A DNA stretch of 64,000 nucleotides, taken from Salinicoccus kekensis. Its GTDB lineage: Bacteria; Bacillota; Bacilli; Staphylococcales; Salinicoccaceae. Position numbers and translations under genes: made by a program. Every line of letters begins with the position of its first letter. The stretch's first letter is position 1. Below, piece by piece: positions 27,573-35,509 of this stretch. The stretch is from the NCBI RefSeq assembly GCF_900220995.1, contig NZ_OBQF01000004.1, forward strand, positions 186,001 through 250,000, given 5' to 3'. Below the pieces are notes generated by a model. That model searched no databases. It was not told where the DNA came from and worked only from the letters and a program-made list of their open reading frames with translations.

Positions 27573-27945
27573 TTAATCCCCCCTGGAATGCCGGAAGCGC
27601 TCACTCATGTCTTAAACTTCTTCTAAGTGAGCAGCGGAACGCCGACAGTGCTCACTCAGCCCCGAAAATCCCTCTAAGTGAGCAGCGGAACGCCGACAGT
27701 GCTCACTCAGCCTTGAAAATCCTTCTAAGTGAGCAGCGGAACGCCGACAGTGCTCACTCAGCCTTGAAAATCCTTCTAAGTGAGCAGCGGAACGCCGACA
27801 GTGCTCACTCAGCCCCGAAAATCCTTCTAAGTGAGCAGCGGAACGCCGACAGTGCTCACTCAGCCCCAAAAATCCCTCTAAGTGAGCAGCAAAACGTCAG
27901 GAGTGCTCATTCGCTTCTTAAAAATGTCCTGAGTGAGCAGCAGTA
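27573..27945. repeat. Tandem array of 51-bp palindromic repeats (array 1)
   Basis: Six nearly identical 51-bp units start near 27624, 27675, 27726, 27777, 27828 and 27879 (the last already drifting), with one more degenerate unit on each side in the same 51-bp phase. Each unit holds an inverted repeat AGTGAGCA ... TGCTCACT around a 15-base loop (GCGGAACGCCGACAG), then a 20-base linker that varies slightly (CCCCGAAAATCC or CCTTGAAAATCC). Since 51 is divisible by 3 both strands stay open, but no ribosome binding site or protein-like composition supports coding. It lies between the importer terminator and the pdxS terminator. Confidence 0.95.
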
Positions 27946-27982
27946 TACAGCCCCCGTATATAGGTCACCCACCTTCTCCCGC

Positions 27983-28022
27983 AAAAAAATGAGACCGGAA
28001 CTGATGTCCCGGTCTCATTTTA
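27983..28022. terminator. Terminator of pdxS, possibly bidirectional
   Basis: AATGAGACCGG and CCGGTCTCATT form an 11-bp stem with a T run (complement of AAAAAAA) on the minus side and TTTTATT on the plus side. Confidence 0.85.
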
Positions 28023-28028
28023 TTCGTG

Positions 28029-28889
28029 TCACCAGCCGCGGTCCTGCATCCTGTCAGCTTCGGCGAGTGTGCGTACATCAATGCCGGACATCGGGGTGCC
28101 GAGCTCTTTTGCCAGTTCGCCGATCAGTTTATAATCCTGGTAGTTCTCGGTTGCCTGGACGATCGCTCTTGCGAATTTCTCCGGCTGTTCGGATTTGAAG
28201 ACACCGGACCCGACGAATACGCCGTCAGCGCCGAGCTCCATCATCAATGCCGCGTCCTGAGGTGTTGCGACGCCGCCTGCTGCATAGTTCACTACAGGCA
28301 GCTCGCCCTCTTCCCTGATCTGTTTGAGCACATCATACGGTGCACCCAGGTCTTTTGCGAATGTCATCAGCTCATCATCATTCAGGACGGTGATCATTTT
28401 AACCTGCTGGTTCACCTTCCTGATATGACGCACCGCTTCAACGATATTCCCCGTCCCGGGCTCGCCTTTCGTGCGCAGCATTTCAGCACCTTCGCCGATC
28501 CGGCGCGCCGCTTCGCCGAGGTCCCGGCAGCCGCAGACGAACGGCACTTTATAATCAGATTTCAACAGATGATATTCTTCATCCGCAGGGGTCAGCACTT
28601 CCGATTCATCGATGTAATCGACACCCATCGCTTCCAGTACACGCGCTTCTGAAATATGGCCGATGCGGCATTTCGCCATCACCGGAATGGATACGGCGTT
28701 CACCACTTCTTCTATGATGCGCGGATCTGCCGCACGCGCCACGCCGCCTGCAGCACGTATATCAGACGGTACACGCTCCAGTGCCATTACAGCCACCGCT
28801 CCTGCAGCCTCTGCGATTTTTGCCTGTTCAGCATTCACTACATCCATGATTACGCCTTTGTAAGGCATCGTCAGCTTATCTTGAGTCAT
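28029..28889 (-). CDS. pdxS: Pyridoxal 5'-phosphate synthase subunit PdxS
   Basis: 286 residues, slightly shorter at the N-terminus than B. subtilis PdxS (294). Conserved features: [15 protein letters not shown] with the catalytic Asp, VMAKCRIGH with the Schiff-base lysine, TKGEPGTGN with the second lysine and the PLP-site [21 protein letters not shown]. It makes PLP from ribose 5-phosphate, glyceraldehyde 3-phosphate and ammonia. The glutaminase partner gene pdxT, normally directly downstream, is not here; a terminator and repeat array take its place. Divergent from pdxR. Confidence 0.96.
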   Translation of the reverse strand: MTQDKLTMPYKGVIMDVVNAEQAKIAEAAGAVAVMALERVPSDIRAAGGVARAADPRIIEEVVNAVSIPVMAKCRIGHISEARVLEAMGVDYIDESEVLTPADEEYHLLKSDYKVPFVCGCRDLGEAARRIGEGAEMLRTKGEPGTGNIVEAVRHIRKVNQQVKMITVLNDDELMTFAKDLGAPYDVLKQIREEGELPVVNYAAGGVATPQDAALMMELGADGVFVGSGVFKSEQPEKFARAIVQATENYQDYKLIGELAKELGTPMSGIDVRTLAEADRMQDRGW

Positions 28890-28942
28890 TGTTCATCCCA
28901 CTTCCTTATATTTTGTTCTTATGCTATATTCTAGTGTATTAA

Positions 28943-28963
28943 CTGACTCTTAAAAAGTGTCAG
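28943..28963. promoter_or_regulatory. Candidate PdxR operator between pdxS and pdxR
   Basis: CTGACTCTT-AAA-AAGTGTCAG is an inverted repeat (8 of 9 positions symmetric) in the 98-bp gap between the divergent pdxS and pdxR genes. MocR-type PdxR proteins act on such shared intergenic regions; assignment to PdxR is inference from position. Confidence 0.6.
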
Positions 28964-28987
28964 AACGATTAATAATATAGGGGTCAG

Positions 28988-30325
28988 ATGATGTATATAA
29001 AATTGGATGCAAAAAGTGAAGTAAGTTTATATGAACAAGTCTATCAGGAAATGAAAAGGCAGATTTTAAGCGGTGAACTAAAAAGCCGGGATAAACTTCC
29101 GAGCAAACGACAGCTTGAAATGGATTTGAATATCAGCATGACCACGGTTGAACGTGCCTATGCCCAGCTCCTTGATGAAGACCTCATCTACAGTGTGGAA
29201 AAGAGCGGATTCTTCGTATCTGAAATCGACCTGCTGAAAACTGCACCGAAAGAGACGCCCGTCATCACCAGGCCGGAGCCCGTCAATTATAACCTCAGCC
29301 TCGGCGCAATCGATACCACCATCGTCCAGAAAGGCATCATCAAACAGATTTCCAGGGAGGTATTCGGTGAGGAGGATCTGCTCAACCCCGGGGAGGACAG
29401 CGGCGAGCATGCCCTCAGAAAAGCGATTTTCGACTATCTTCATTTCAACCGCGGCGTCTCCTGCTCGATCGATCAGATCTTCATCGGGCCGTCGACGGAA
29501 TATCTGCTGCAGCAGGCTTTATTTTTAATGGACTATCCAAAAATGACGATTGAAGATCCCGGCTACCCCATAGTTAAAAAAGTGCTTTCCCATTTGAAAT
29601 TGTCGTGTGATATCGCAGAGGTCGAAGAAGACGGGATAAATATTGATGATGTCAAAAAACATGACAACCCTGTGGTCCACATCACCCCTTCCCATCAGTT
29701 CCCGAGCGGTGCCGTACTCTCCATGAAGAAGCGCGCGAAACTTCTGAACTATGCTTTTCTGAATGGCAAATACATCATTGAAGACGATTATGACAGTGAA
29801 TTCAGATATACGGGGAAACCCCTGCCGTCACTCCAGGGCCTTGACCGGAATGAACGCACCATATATATGAGCACCTTCTCCAAATCACTCTATCCGTCGC
29901 TCAGGCTGTCGGTGATGGTGCTGCCGAAAATACTCGCAGAAAAATACTACGCTGAGAAGTTATCCTGCAATGTATCCAGGCAGATGCAGCATATCGTGGC
30001 GCGGTATATTTCAGAAGGTTATTTGAACAGGCATATCAACAGGGTGCGCAAAATATACTCAAGGAAGATGAAGGAGATCACGGACTGGCTCGGGGAACAT
30101 TTCCCCCAGGTGAGGGTAAGCGGCGAACATACCGGCATGCATTTCGTCTTGAAGTGTCCGGGCAGGGACATCGGCCCGAATATTAAAGCTTACGGCCTGA
30201 TCAGCAAAAACAATTATTCGGTGAGCGGTCATTTCAATGATGCAGTGATCATCGGCATCGGCGAAGCGAAGACGGAGGAGATCATCGCCACTCTCAGCCA
30301 TTTTCTTACCGATGTATACAAATAA
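28988..30325 (+). CDS. pdxR: MocR/GntR-family regulator with aminotransferase domain (PdxR)
   Basis: 445 residues. N-terminal GntR winged HTH (SLYEQVYQEMKRQILSGELKSRDKLPSKRQLEMDLNIS with MTTVERAYAQL) joined to a fold-type I aminotransferase domain; the PLP lysine is in STFSKSLYPSLRLS and the cofactor contacts in IIEDDYDSEFR. PdxR activates pdxS(T) and is modulated by PLP. AGGGGT precedes the ATG pair at 28988/28991. It is divergent from pdxS and followed by a palindromic terminator. Confidence 0.92.
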   Translation: MMYIKLDAKSEVSLYEQVYQEMKRQILSGELKSRDKLPSKRQLEMDLNISMTTVERAYAQLLDEDLIYSVEKSGFFVSEIDLLKTAPKETPVITRPEPVNYNLSLGAIDTTIVQKGIIKQISREVFGEEDLLNPGEDSGEHALRKAIFDYLHFNRGVSCSIDQIFIGPSTEYLLQQALFLMDYPKMTIEDPGYPIVKKVLSHLKLSCDIAEVEEDGINIDDVKKHDNPVVHITPSHQFPSGAVLSMKKRAKLLNYAFLNGKYIIEDDYDSEFRYTGKPLPSLQGLDRNERTIYMSTFSKSLYPSLRLSVMVLPKILAEKYYAEKLSCNVSRQMQHIVARYISEGYLNRHINRVRKIYSRKMKEITDWLGEHFPQVRVSGEHTGMHFVLKCPGRDIGPNIKAYGLISKNNYSVSGHFNDAVIIGIGEAKTEEIIATLSHFLTDVYK

Positions 30326-30346
30326 AGCTTTCCGGAAAGCTTTTTT
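30324..30346 (+). terminator. Terminator of pdxR
   Basis: A perfect 20-bp palindrome AAAGCTTTCC/GGAAAGCTTT (30324-30343) followed by further T residues; it starts inside the pdxR stop codon region. Confidence 0.85.
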
Positions 30347-30349
30347 GAT

Positions 30350-31666
30350 TTAATACAGACCCAGGAGGAATCCAACTAAGAGGATCACCAGACTGAAACC
30401 CCAGATCCAGAAAAATGCATACTTGATGTATCTGCCCATCTCGATTCCTGCGAGCCCGACTGCAAGCCAAAGCGCAGGAGAAAAAGGACTGACGAATGTG
30501 CCGATGATATTGCCGATCAAGAGGGAATATGCGATTTCAACACTTTCCACACCAAGCGGGCTGACGATGCCTTCAACGATCGGAAGCAGTGCAAAGTAAT
30601 ATGCATCCGTATTCAACACCATATCAAGCGGCACACCAAACGCCCCCACGACATAATGGAGATAAGGGACGATGAACGCCGGAAGCACGCTGACCATGTC
30701 TTCAGCCAGGGACTCGAGCATGCCGCTGTTGTCCATGATGCCGAGGAACGTACCTGCTGCAAGGATGATGCTTCCCATCATAAGCGCGTTCGGGGCATGG
30801 CTCGCCAGACGGTCTTTTTGGACTTCCGCATCTGGATAGTTCACCAGCATGCCGATACATAAAGCGATCATAAAGATCAGGCCTGCCGGAAGGATGTTCG
30901 TCACCAAAGAGATGATGACGATTAAAACAAGGAGGAGGTTGAACCAGAGCAGTTTGGGACGTTCAAGGTTCTTCCCCTCGGACTCCGAACCGGTGTTGAT
31001 GTTGCTTTCAAACATTCCGGCATTGTCCGTGTTGATGAGCAGCCCTTCCTTTTCTATCCTTTTCTTTTCCATCCAGCCGAGGAACGCAGCAAATCCAATC
31101 AACAAGATGATTGAAATGATCTGCAGAGGGATCAGGGGCGGCCACAGCTCTGCAGCATCCACCCCGAGCACTGCTGCTGTACGCCCAAGCGGTCCGGCCC
31201 ACGGCACCATATTGATGATACTCGCACTTAAACCGATCAGCAGGACGAGCAGATAAGGACTCATATTGAGCTTCCTGTAGAGCGGCAGCAGCGCCGGTAT
31301 CGTGATCAGGAATGTCGAGGCGCCCGCCCCGTCCAGATGGGCGAGTCCCCCGATGATTACAGTGACCATCGCCACAAGAATGACATTCCCCCGTGAGATT
31401 TTCACCATATTATGTATTAATGGATTGAACATGCCTGAATCCTGCATGATTCCGAAAAATAAAATCGCAAAGATGAACATGATGACTACCGGCAGGACGG
31501 AGGCGATACCTTCACTGAAAAAGTCGCTGATTTCTTCAAATCCGAAACCTGCGATCAGGGCCCCTGCCACCGGCACAATTGTGAGGGCGATGACAGGATG
31601 CACCTTCTGGGTGATCAATAAAGCAACAATCGTTGCGATGATTATAAAAGCGATGATGCTGAGCAT
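30350..31666 (-). CDS. Citrate-metal symporter family protein (CitMHS)
   Basis: 438 residues with about 12 membrane helices. The CitM/CitH signature is GGLAHLDGAGASTFLITIPALLPLYRKLNMSP (first half) and the mirrored second half has MMGSIILAAGTFLGIMDNSGM. Family members import citrate complexed with Mg2+ or Ca2+; others carry related carboxylates, so the substrate is not fixed. Convergent with pdxR. The 165-bp gap upstream to the tRNA terminator is AT-rich and shows no further gene. Confidence 0.85.
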   Translation of the reverse strand: MLSIIAFIIIATIVALLITQKVHPVIALTIVPVAGALIAGFGFEEISDFFSEGIASVLPVVIMFIFAILFFGIMQDSGMFNPLIHNMVKISRGNVILVAMVTVIIGGLAHLDGAGASTFLITIPALLPLYRKLNMSPYLLVLLIGLSASIINMVPWAGPLGRTAAVLGVDAAELWPPLIPLQIISIILLIGFAAFLGWMEKKRIEKEGLLINTDNAGMFESNINTGSESEGKNLERPKLLWFNLLLVLIVIISLVTNILPAGLIFMIALCIGMLVNYPDAEVQKDRLASHAPNALMMGSIILAAGTFLGIMDNSGMLESLAEDMVSVLPAFIVPYLHYVVGAFGVPLDMVLNTDAYYFALLPIVEGIVSPLGVESVEIAYSLLIGNIIGTFVSPFSPALWLAVGLAGIEMGRYIKYAFFWIWGFSLVILLVGFLLGLY

Positions 31667-31797
31667 AAATGAAACCCCTTTCCAAAATCTCAGCCCGCAA
31701 AGGCCAATAAAACTATTTTGGCAAAGGTCAAATTACTGGTCAAGTGCAAATTTTGAGAATATTGTAATCAGTAACATATATTTTAAAAAAGACAAAA

Positions 31798-31828
31798 TTA
31801 AAAACGCACGGATATTTCCATGCGTTTT
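31798..31828 (-). terminator. Terminator of the tRNA operon
   Basis: AAAACGCATGGA and TCCGTGCGTTTT pair on the minus strand, followed by TTAATTTTG, immediately after tRNA-Ile. Confidence 0.85.
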
Positions 31829-31831
31829 GAG

Positions 31832-31905
<74 letters not shown>

Positions 31906-31930
31906 TTCTTATGTATGTAATAAAAAAAAG

Positions 31931-32003
31931 TGGAGACTAGCGGGATCGAACCGCTGACCTCCTGCGTGCAAGGCAGGCGCTCTCCCAGCTGAGCTAAGCC
32001 CCC
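31931..32003 (-). tRNA. tRNA-Ala (anticodon TGC)
   Basis: 73 nt without encoded CCA. 5' end GGGGGCTTAGCTCAGCTGG; anticodon loop TTTGCAC-like with TGC; T-arm GGTTCGATCCC. Acceptor pairing includes G-U pairs, as usual for tRNA-Ala. Confidence 0.96.
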
Positions 32004-32032
32004 GTGTAACAAATATATTATGATAAAAATAA

Positions 32033-32114
32033 TGCGGGTAAGAGGACTTGAACCTCCACGTCCGAAGACACTAGATCCTGATTCTAGCGCGTCTGCCAAT
32101 TCCGCCATACCCGC
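32033..32114 (-). tRNA. tRNA-Leu (anticodon CAG)
   Basis: 82 nt, class II with a long variable arm (GTGTCTTCGGACGT). Anticodon stem CTAGA/TCTAG with loop ATCAGGA, anticodon CAG, reading CUG. Acceptor GCGGGTA/TACCCGC; CCA not encoded. Confidence 0.95.
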
Positions 32115-32124
32115 GTTGTAAAAG

Positions 32125-32198
32125 TCGGGAAGACAGGATTCGAACCTGCGACCCCTTGGTCCCAAACCAAGTGCTCTACCAAGCTGAGCTACTTCCCG
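32125..32198 (-). tRNA. tRNA-Pro (anticodon TGG)
   Basis: 74 nt. Acceptor CGGGAAG/CTTCCCG, anticodon stem CTTGG/CCAAG with loop TTTGGGA (TGG). CCA not encoded. Confidence 0.96.
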
Positions 32199-32254
32199 AT
32201 AAGTTGTTTTAACTGCCTTCAAAAAAATAAAACGGCATAACCGCTTAATTAAAA

Positions 32255-32329
32255 TGGAGCGGAAGACGGGATTCGAACCCGCGACCCCCACCTTGGCAAG
32301 GTGGTGTTCTACCACTGAACTACTTCCGC
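32255..32329 (-). tRNA. tRNA-Gly (anticodon GCC)
   Basis: Acceptor GCGGAAG/CTTCCGC, anticodon stem CCACC/GGTGG with loop TTGCCAA (GCC), discriminator T followed by a genomically encoded CCA. Confidence 0.96.
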
Positions 32330-32352
32330 AATATGTAGACTGAATTTTAGAA

Positions 32353-32428
32353 TGGTGGAGAATGACGGGCTCGAACCGCCGACCCTCTGCTTGTAAGGCA
32401 GATGCTCTCCCAGCTGAGCTAATTCTCC
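32353..32428 (-). tRNA. tRNA-Val (anticodon TAC)
   Basis: 76 nt with encoded CCA. Acceptor GGAGAAT/ATTCTCC, anticodon stem TCTGC/GCAGA with loop CTTACAA (TAC). First gene of the tRNA operon. Confidence 0.96.
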
Positions 32429-32455
32429 GTTCACGGGATGATGAATACTAATACA

Positions 32456-32484
32456 TCATAATATACCACCCGTTACAATGTCAA
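32456..32484 (-). promoter_or_regulatory. Promoter of the tRNA operon
   Basis: On the minus strand TTGACA (32479-32484) and TTATGA (32456-32461) are 17 bases apart, about 28 bases before tRNA-Val; an alternative -10, TATTAT, sits 2 bases closer. Confidence 0.65.
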
Positions 32485-32510
32485 CACTATCTTAACATTT
32501 TAATGTGTAA

Positions 32511-32573
32511 AAAGGGAAAGCAGGTGGAAACCCTCAATTAAATTGAGTTTTCCCCCTGCTTTTGGGAGCTAAT
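32511..32573 (-). terminator. Terminator after the short peptide gene
   Basis: A long hairpin: AAAGCAGG(T)GGAAA...CTCAATT pairs with AATTGAG...TTTCCCCCTGCTTT. On the minus strand it runs into CCCTTTTTACAC. It lies about 55 bp after the stop of the 34-codon gene and isolates it from the tRNA operon. Confidence 0.7.
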
Positions 32574-32627
32574 GTATTTATACAAAAATGTATAACAAGG
32601 TCAAAAGTGCTTCTGAAGATTCATGTC

Positions 32628-32732
32628 TTACATAACATAAAGGATAGGATCAACCGGCAGACTCTTTGTTCCAACAATTGTGAGTATCCCCGTCAACGCA
32701 ATAACAGTAACTAAACGTCTTGCTTTTTTCAT
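32628..32732 (-). CDS. Putative secreted signalling peptide precursor (34 aa)
   Basis: A 34-codon frame, not recognised from any named family. It starts with a strong site (AAGGTGGGGGAG, 5 bases before the ATG at 32732). The precursor has a basic N-terminus (MKKARR), a hydrophobic core (LVTVIALTGILTIVG) and a short tail TKSLPVDPILYVM, the layout of SHP, PapR and similar pheromone precursors exported by Sec or PptAB-like routes. It has its own -10 element (TATAAT at 32764-32769) with a poor -35, a terminator downstream, and an Rgg-like regulator gene divergent from it. The mature peptide would come from the tail. The alternative is a small membrane peptide or toxin. Confidence 0.65.
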   Translation of the reverse strand: MKKARRLVTVIALTGILTIVGTKSLPVDPILYVM

Positions 32733-32763
32733 ACTATCTCCCCCACCTTTTTGTGATATTTTA

Positions 32764-32813
32764 ATTATACTACGAATATTCTGACTCCATTAATAATTTT
32801 CATATATGAAAAT
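32764..32813 (-). promoter_or_regulatory. Activator-type promoter of the peptide gene with 18-bp palindrome
   Basis: ATTTTCATA/TATGAAAAT at 32796-32813 is a perfect 18-bp palindrome. On the minus strand it is followed by TATAAT (32764-32769). The hexamer at the -35 position (17-base spacing) is TAATGG, far from consensus, and the palindrome is centred about 47 bases before the expected start, which suits activation by a bound regulator, presumably the divergent Rgg-like protein. Confidence 0.65.
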
Positions 32814-32892
32814 AAAAAGATTGTGCTTTCCTTTTACTTCCTCATTCCCATGTAGTATCTTTAAGGACAAGTTAACATCAGAGGTGAGGAAA

Positions 32893-33765
32893 ATGTCAAA
32901 CCAATCCATAGGGATGCTGCTCAGGGAATTCAGACAGTCAAGGAACCTTACGATGAAGGAAGTCTGTGATACCGATTTGTCAATCGCCCAGTTGTCCAAA
33001 TTCGAGCGCGGTGTCAGTGAGCTGACCATCAATAAACTGCTTGTGATACTGGACCGGCTCAATATCACCATCGAAGAATTCTTCCATGCTGAAAAAGAGT
33101 TTGAACTGAGTGAATTCGAACAACTTATAAATGATATGAAAGAACACTATATACAACGGGACATCGAAAAGATCATTGAACTCAGAGATGCGCAGCTGAA
33201 AAAGTACGAGGAACGGGACATCAAATTCTTCGAGCTGAATGCGATCATGCTCTCAGCACTGATCAAGGACCTCGACAAAGACCGGTACGAGGAGAATGAA
33301 CGGGAAGTCAAATTGATCGATCACTTGATGGAAGTGGATCTTTGGTGCAATTATGAAATCGTCCTGTTCGCCAATTCACTCCCCCTCTTCACCATTGAAT
33401 CACTCGTCATGCTGACCAATGAGATGATCAACAATACACAGTATTACCGGGTAATCGGCAAACACCGGACGATGACCATACAGACATTGACGAACGTCAT
33501 ACTGGTCCTTTTGGAAAAGGGAGAGACCGTCCACAGCAAAAAATTCCATGATATTCTGGAAGAGCTGCTGGAGACGGACCAATACTTGCTGTATGAAAAA
33601 AACGTCTCCAAATATCTCGGTGGATTCTACCACTACGTGACAGGCGACGAGGACCGCGGAACCCAATTAATGGAGGAGTCCATCCATACGTTCGATATAC
33701 TGGACCGGAAACAGCTCGCAGACAATTTCAGGATGCACCTCGACAATATTCAAATGCAAAAATGA
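32893..33765 (+). CDS. Rgg/RRNPP-type transcriptional regulator (HTH + helical repeat domain)
   Basis: 290 residues from the ATG at 32893 (MSNQSIGMLLREFRQSRN), preceded by GAGGTGAGG. An XRE-type HTH covers about 8-62 (NLTMKEVCDTDLSIAQLSKFERGVSE with LTINKLLVILDRLNI), followed by about 220 residues of alpha-helical repeats without catalytic motifs, ending DILDRKQLADNFRMHLDNI. Size and layout match Rgg/GadR/MutR and PlcR-like regulators, which bind short exported peptides in the repeat domain. It is divergent from the peptide gene and followed by a terminator; the pairing is what suggests a quorum-sensing circuit. Family assignment is good, ligand is inferred. Confidence 0.85.
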   Translation: MSNQSIGMLLREFRQSRNLTMKEVCDTDLSIAQLSKFERGVSELTINKLLVILDRLNITIEEFFHAEKEFELSEFEQLINDMKEHYIQRDIEKIIELRDAQLKKYEERDIKFFELNAIMLSALIKDLDKDRYEENEREVKLIDHLMEVDLWCNYEIVLFANSLPLFTIESLVMLTNEMINNTQYYRVIGKHRTMTIQTLTNVILVLLEKGETVHSKKFHDILEELLETDQYLLYEKNVSKYLGGFYHYVTGDEDRGTQLMEESIHTFDILDRKQLADNFRMHLDNIQMQK

Positions 33766-33789
33766 GCGGAGATGATCTCCGCTCATTTT
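33758..33789. terminator. Bidirectional terminator between rgg-like and cupin genes
   Basis: AAAATGAGCGGAGAT and ATCTCCGCTCATTTT form a near-perfect stem that includes the stop codon of the rgg-like gene; T runs lie on both sides. Confidence 0.88.
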
Positions 33790-33793
33790 CATT

Positions 33794-34165
33794 TTAAATA
33801 TCTTCATCTTCCACCGGGCCCATCCAGTCCACTTCGCCGGCGGTCAAAGCCAGATGCACAAGCTCGCTGTCCTTCTTCGCACCGTGCCAGTGGACGATAT
33901 CTTTATCAATGTTGATGACATCCCCCGCCTTGATCGTCCGGGGTTCTTTGCCTTCTTCCTGGTACCATCCTTCACCGTGGGTGACAAGGAGCACCTGGCC
34001 CACCTCATGCGAATGCCACTTCGTCCTGCCGCCGGGTTTGAATGTCACATTCGCAATCGGCGTGTTCAACGGGGTATCATCTTTAAAGATTACATTAAAA
34101 TAAACTTCCCCCGTAAAATGATCCGTCCTCCGTTCACCTTCTGGAAAGATTTTTTCTGAAGCCAT
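33794..34165 (-). CDS. Cupin-domain protein (hydroxynitrile-lyase-like metal cupin)
   Basis: 123 residues, one cupin barrel. Motif 1 is GGRTKWHSHEVGQVLLVTHGEG and motif 2 GDVINIDKDIVHWHGA; the histidines in WHSH and HWHGA and the Gln of GQ are the metal ligands seen in manganese cupins related to bacterial hydroxynitrile lyases. The end AGEVDWMGPVEDE matches that group. Physiological substrate unknown. Convergent with the rgg-like gene and sharing its terminator. Confidence 0.82.
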   Translation of the reverse strand: MASEKIFPEGERRTDHFTGEVYFNVIFKDDTPLNTPIANVTFKPGGRTKWHSHEVGQVLLVTHGEGWYQEEGKEPRTIKAGDVINIDKDIVHWHGAKKDSELVHLALTAGEVDWMGPVEDEDI

Positions 34166-34237
34166 CCCACTTCTCCCCTTTCATTCATTACTTCCTTAAA
34201 AATACCATATTGAGTGGAGTCGGTGAAATGAACAACA

Positions 34238-35509
34238 TCATTCCCTGATCTGACCGGAACCCTCGACGATATACTTATAGCTCGTCAATGCTTCGAGACC
34301 CATCGGCCCCCTTGCATGAAGCTTCTGTGTACTGATGCCGATTTCACCGCCGAAACCGAACATTTCGCCGTCTGAGAAGCGTGTGGATGCGTTGACATAA
34401 ACTGCAGCCGAATCCACTTCATTCAGGAAATCCTGTATGACCTGATAATCCGTTGCAACGATCGCGTCGGAATGCCCCGTCGAATATTCATCAATGTGAC
34501 CAACCGCTTCTTCGTAACCATCCACGATCTTCACTGCGATATCGTATCCGAGGTATTCATCCGTATAATCGGATTCTCCGGCACTGACTGCATTTTCGAC
34601 GATGTCACATACCTTCTCGTCGCCGTGTATCGTGACGCCCGCTTCTTCCAGCGCCTTGGCGAACACCGGCAGCATATCCTTTGCCACGCTCTCGTCCACA
34701 AGCAGCGTCTCCAGTGCATTGCATACGGAAACCCTGTGGGTTTTGGCATTGACGATCAGTGAAGATGCCATTTCCATATCCGCTGAAGCATGCACGTACA
34801 TATGGCAGTTGCCCGTGCCCGTCTCGATCACCGGCACAGTCGCCTGTTTCAGCACCGCCTGGATCAAGCCCGCACCACCCCTAGGTATGAGGCAGTCGAC
34901 GCCTTCATTGAACTGCATGAACTGTGTGGCGAGTTCCCTGGACGGGTCTTTGATCAGCTGGATGCTCTCTTTCGGCACATTCGTCCCTGTGAGCCCTTCC
35001 TGCAGTACCTCGACAAGCGCTGCATTGCTGTTCAGCGCTTCTTTGCCGCCCCTTAAAATGACTGCATTACCCGCCTTCAGGCATAATCCCGAAGCATCAG
35101 CTGTGACATTCGGGCGCGATTCGTAAATGATGCCGATGACGCCGAGCGGCACCCTTTTCTTGCTGATTTTAAGCCCCGCCTCATTGACCCACTGGGCATC
35201 ACTTTTCGACGTCGGGTCTTCAAGCCCGGCCATCTTCTTAAGTCCTGCCTGCATACCTTCAAGCCTGTCAGGGTTCAGCGTCAGCCTCTCGATCAATGCA
35301 TCCGTCAATCCATTGTCCTTACCATTCTGTATATCTTCTGCGTTCGCTTTCAAAATCTTCTCATGGTTTTTTTCAATCGCTGCGCTCATAGCCAGGAGCG
35401 CCTCATTTTTCTCTCCCGCCGGCAGGCCCCTTAAGACCTTCGCCGCTTTTTTGGCGTTCTTACCAAGTCCGTACAATACATTTTCTTCCGTCATCACTGT
35501 TTTCATCAT
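34238..35509 (-). CDS. proA: Gamma-glutamyl phosphate reductase
   Basis: 423 residues, usual length, aldehyde dehydrogenase fold. ESRPNVTADASGLCLKAGNAVILRGG is the family signature, and the catalytic cysteine is in RVSVCNALETLL. With ProB it converts glutamate to glutamate semialdehyde for proline, a major osmolyte in halotolerant Bacillales. It overlaps proB by 4 bp. Confidence 0.97.
   Translation of the reverse strand: MMKTVMTEENVLYGLGKNAKKAAKVLRGLPAGEKNEALLAMSAAIEKNHEKILKANAEDIQNGKDNGLTDALIERLTLNPDRLEGMQAGLKKMAGLEDPTSKSDAQWVNEAGLKISKKRVPLGVIGIIYESRPNVTADASGLCLKAGNAVILRGGKEALNSNAALVEVLQEGLTGTNVPKESIQLIKDPSRELATQFMQFNEGVDCLIPRGGAGLIQAVLKQATVPVIETGTGNCHMYVHASADMEMASSLIVNAKTHRVSVCNALETLLVDESVAKDMLPVFAKALEEAGVTIHGDEKVCDIVENAVSAGESDYTDEYLGYDIAVKIVDGYEEAVGHIDEYSTGHSDAIVATDYQVIQDFLNEVDSAAVYVNASTRFSDGEMFGFGGEIGISTQKLHARGPMGLEALTSYKYIVEGSGQIRE

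Noticed and set aside
27573-27945. CRISPR-like array
   Set aside because: The units are contiguous tandem copies with near-identical linkers; there are no unique spacers and no cas genes nearby.
27612-28198. Open frames through array 1 on both strands coding 17-residue repeats
   Set aside because: They exist only because 51 is a multiple of 3 and the unit lacks stops. No ribosome binding site supports them, and the plus-strand frame runs into pdxS antisense.
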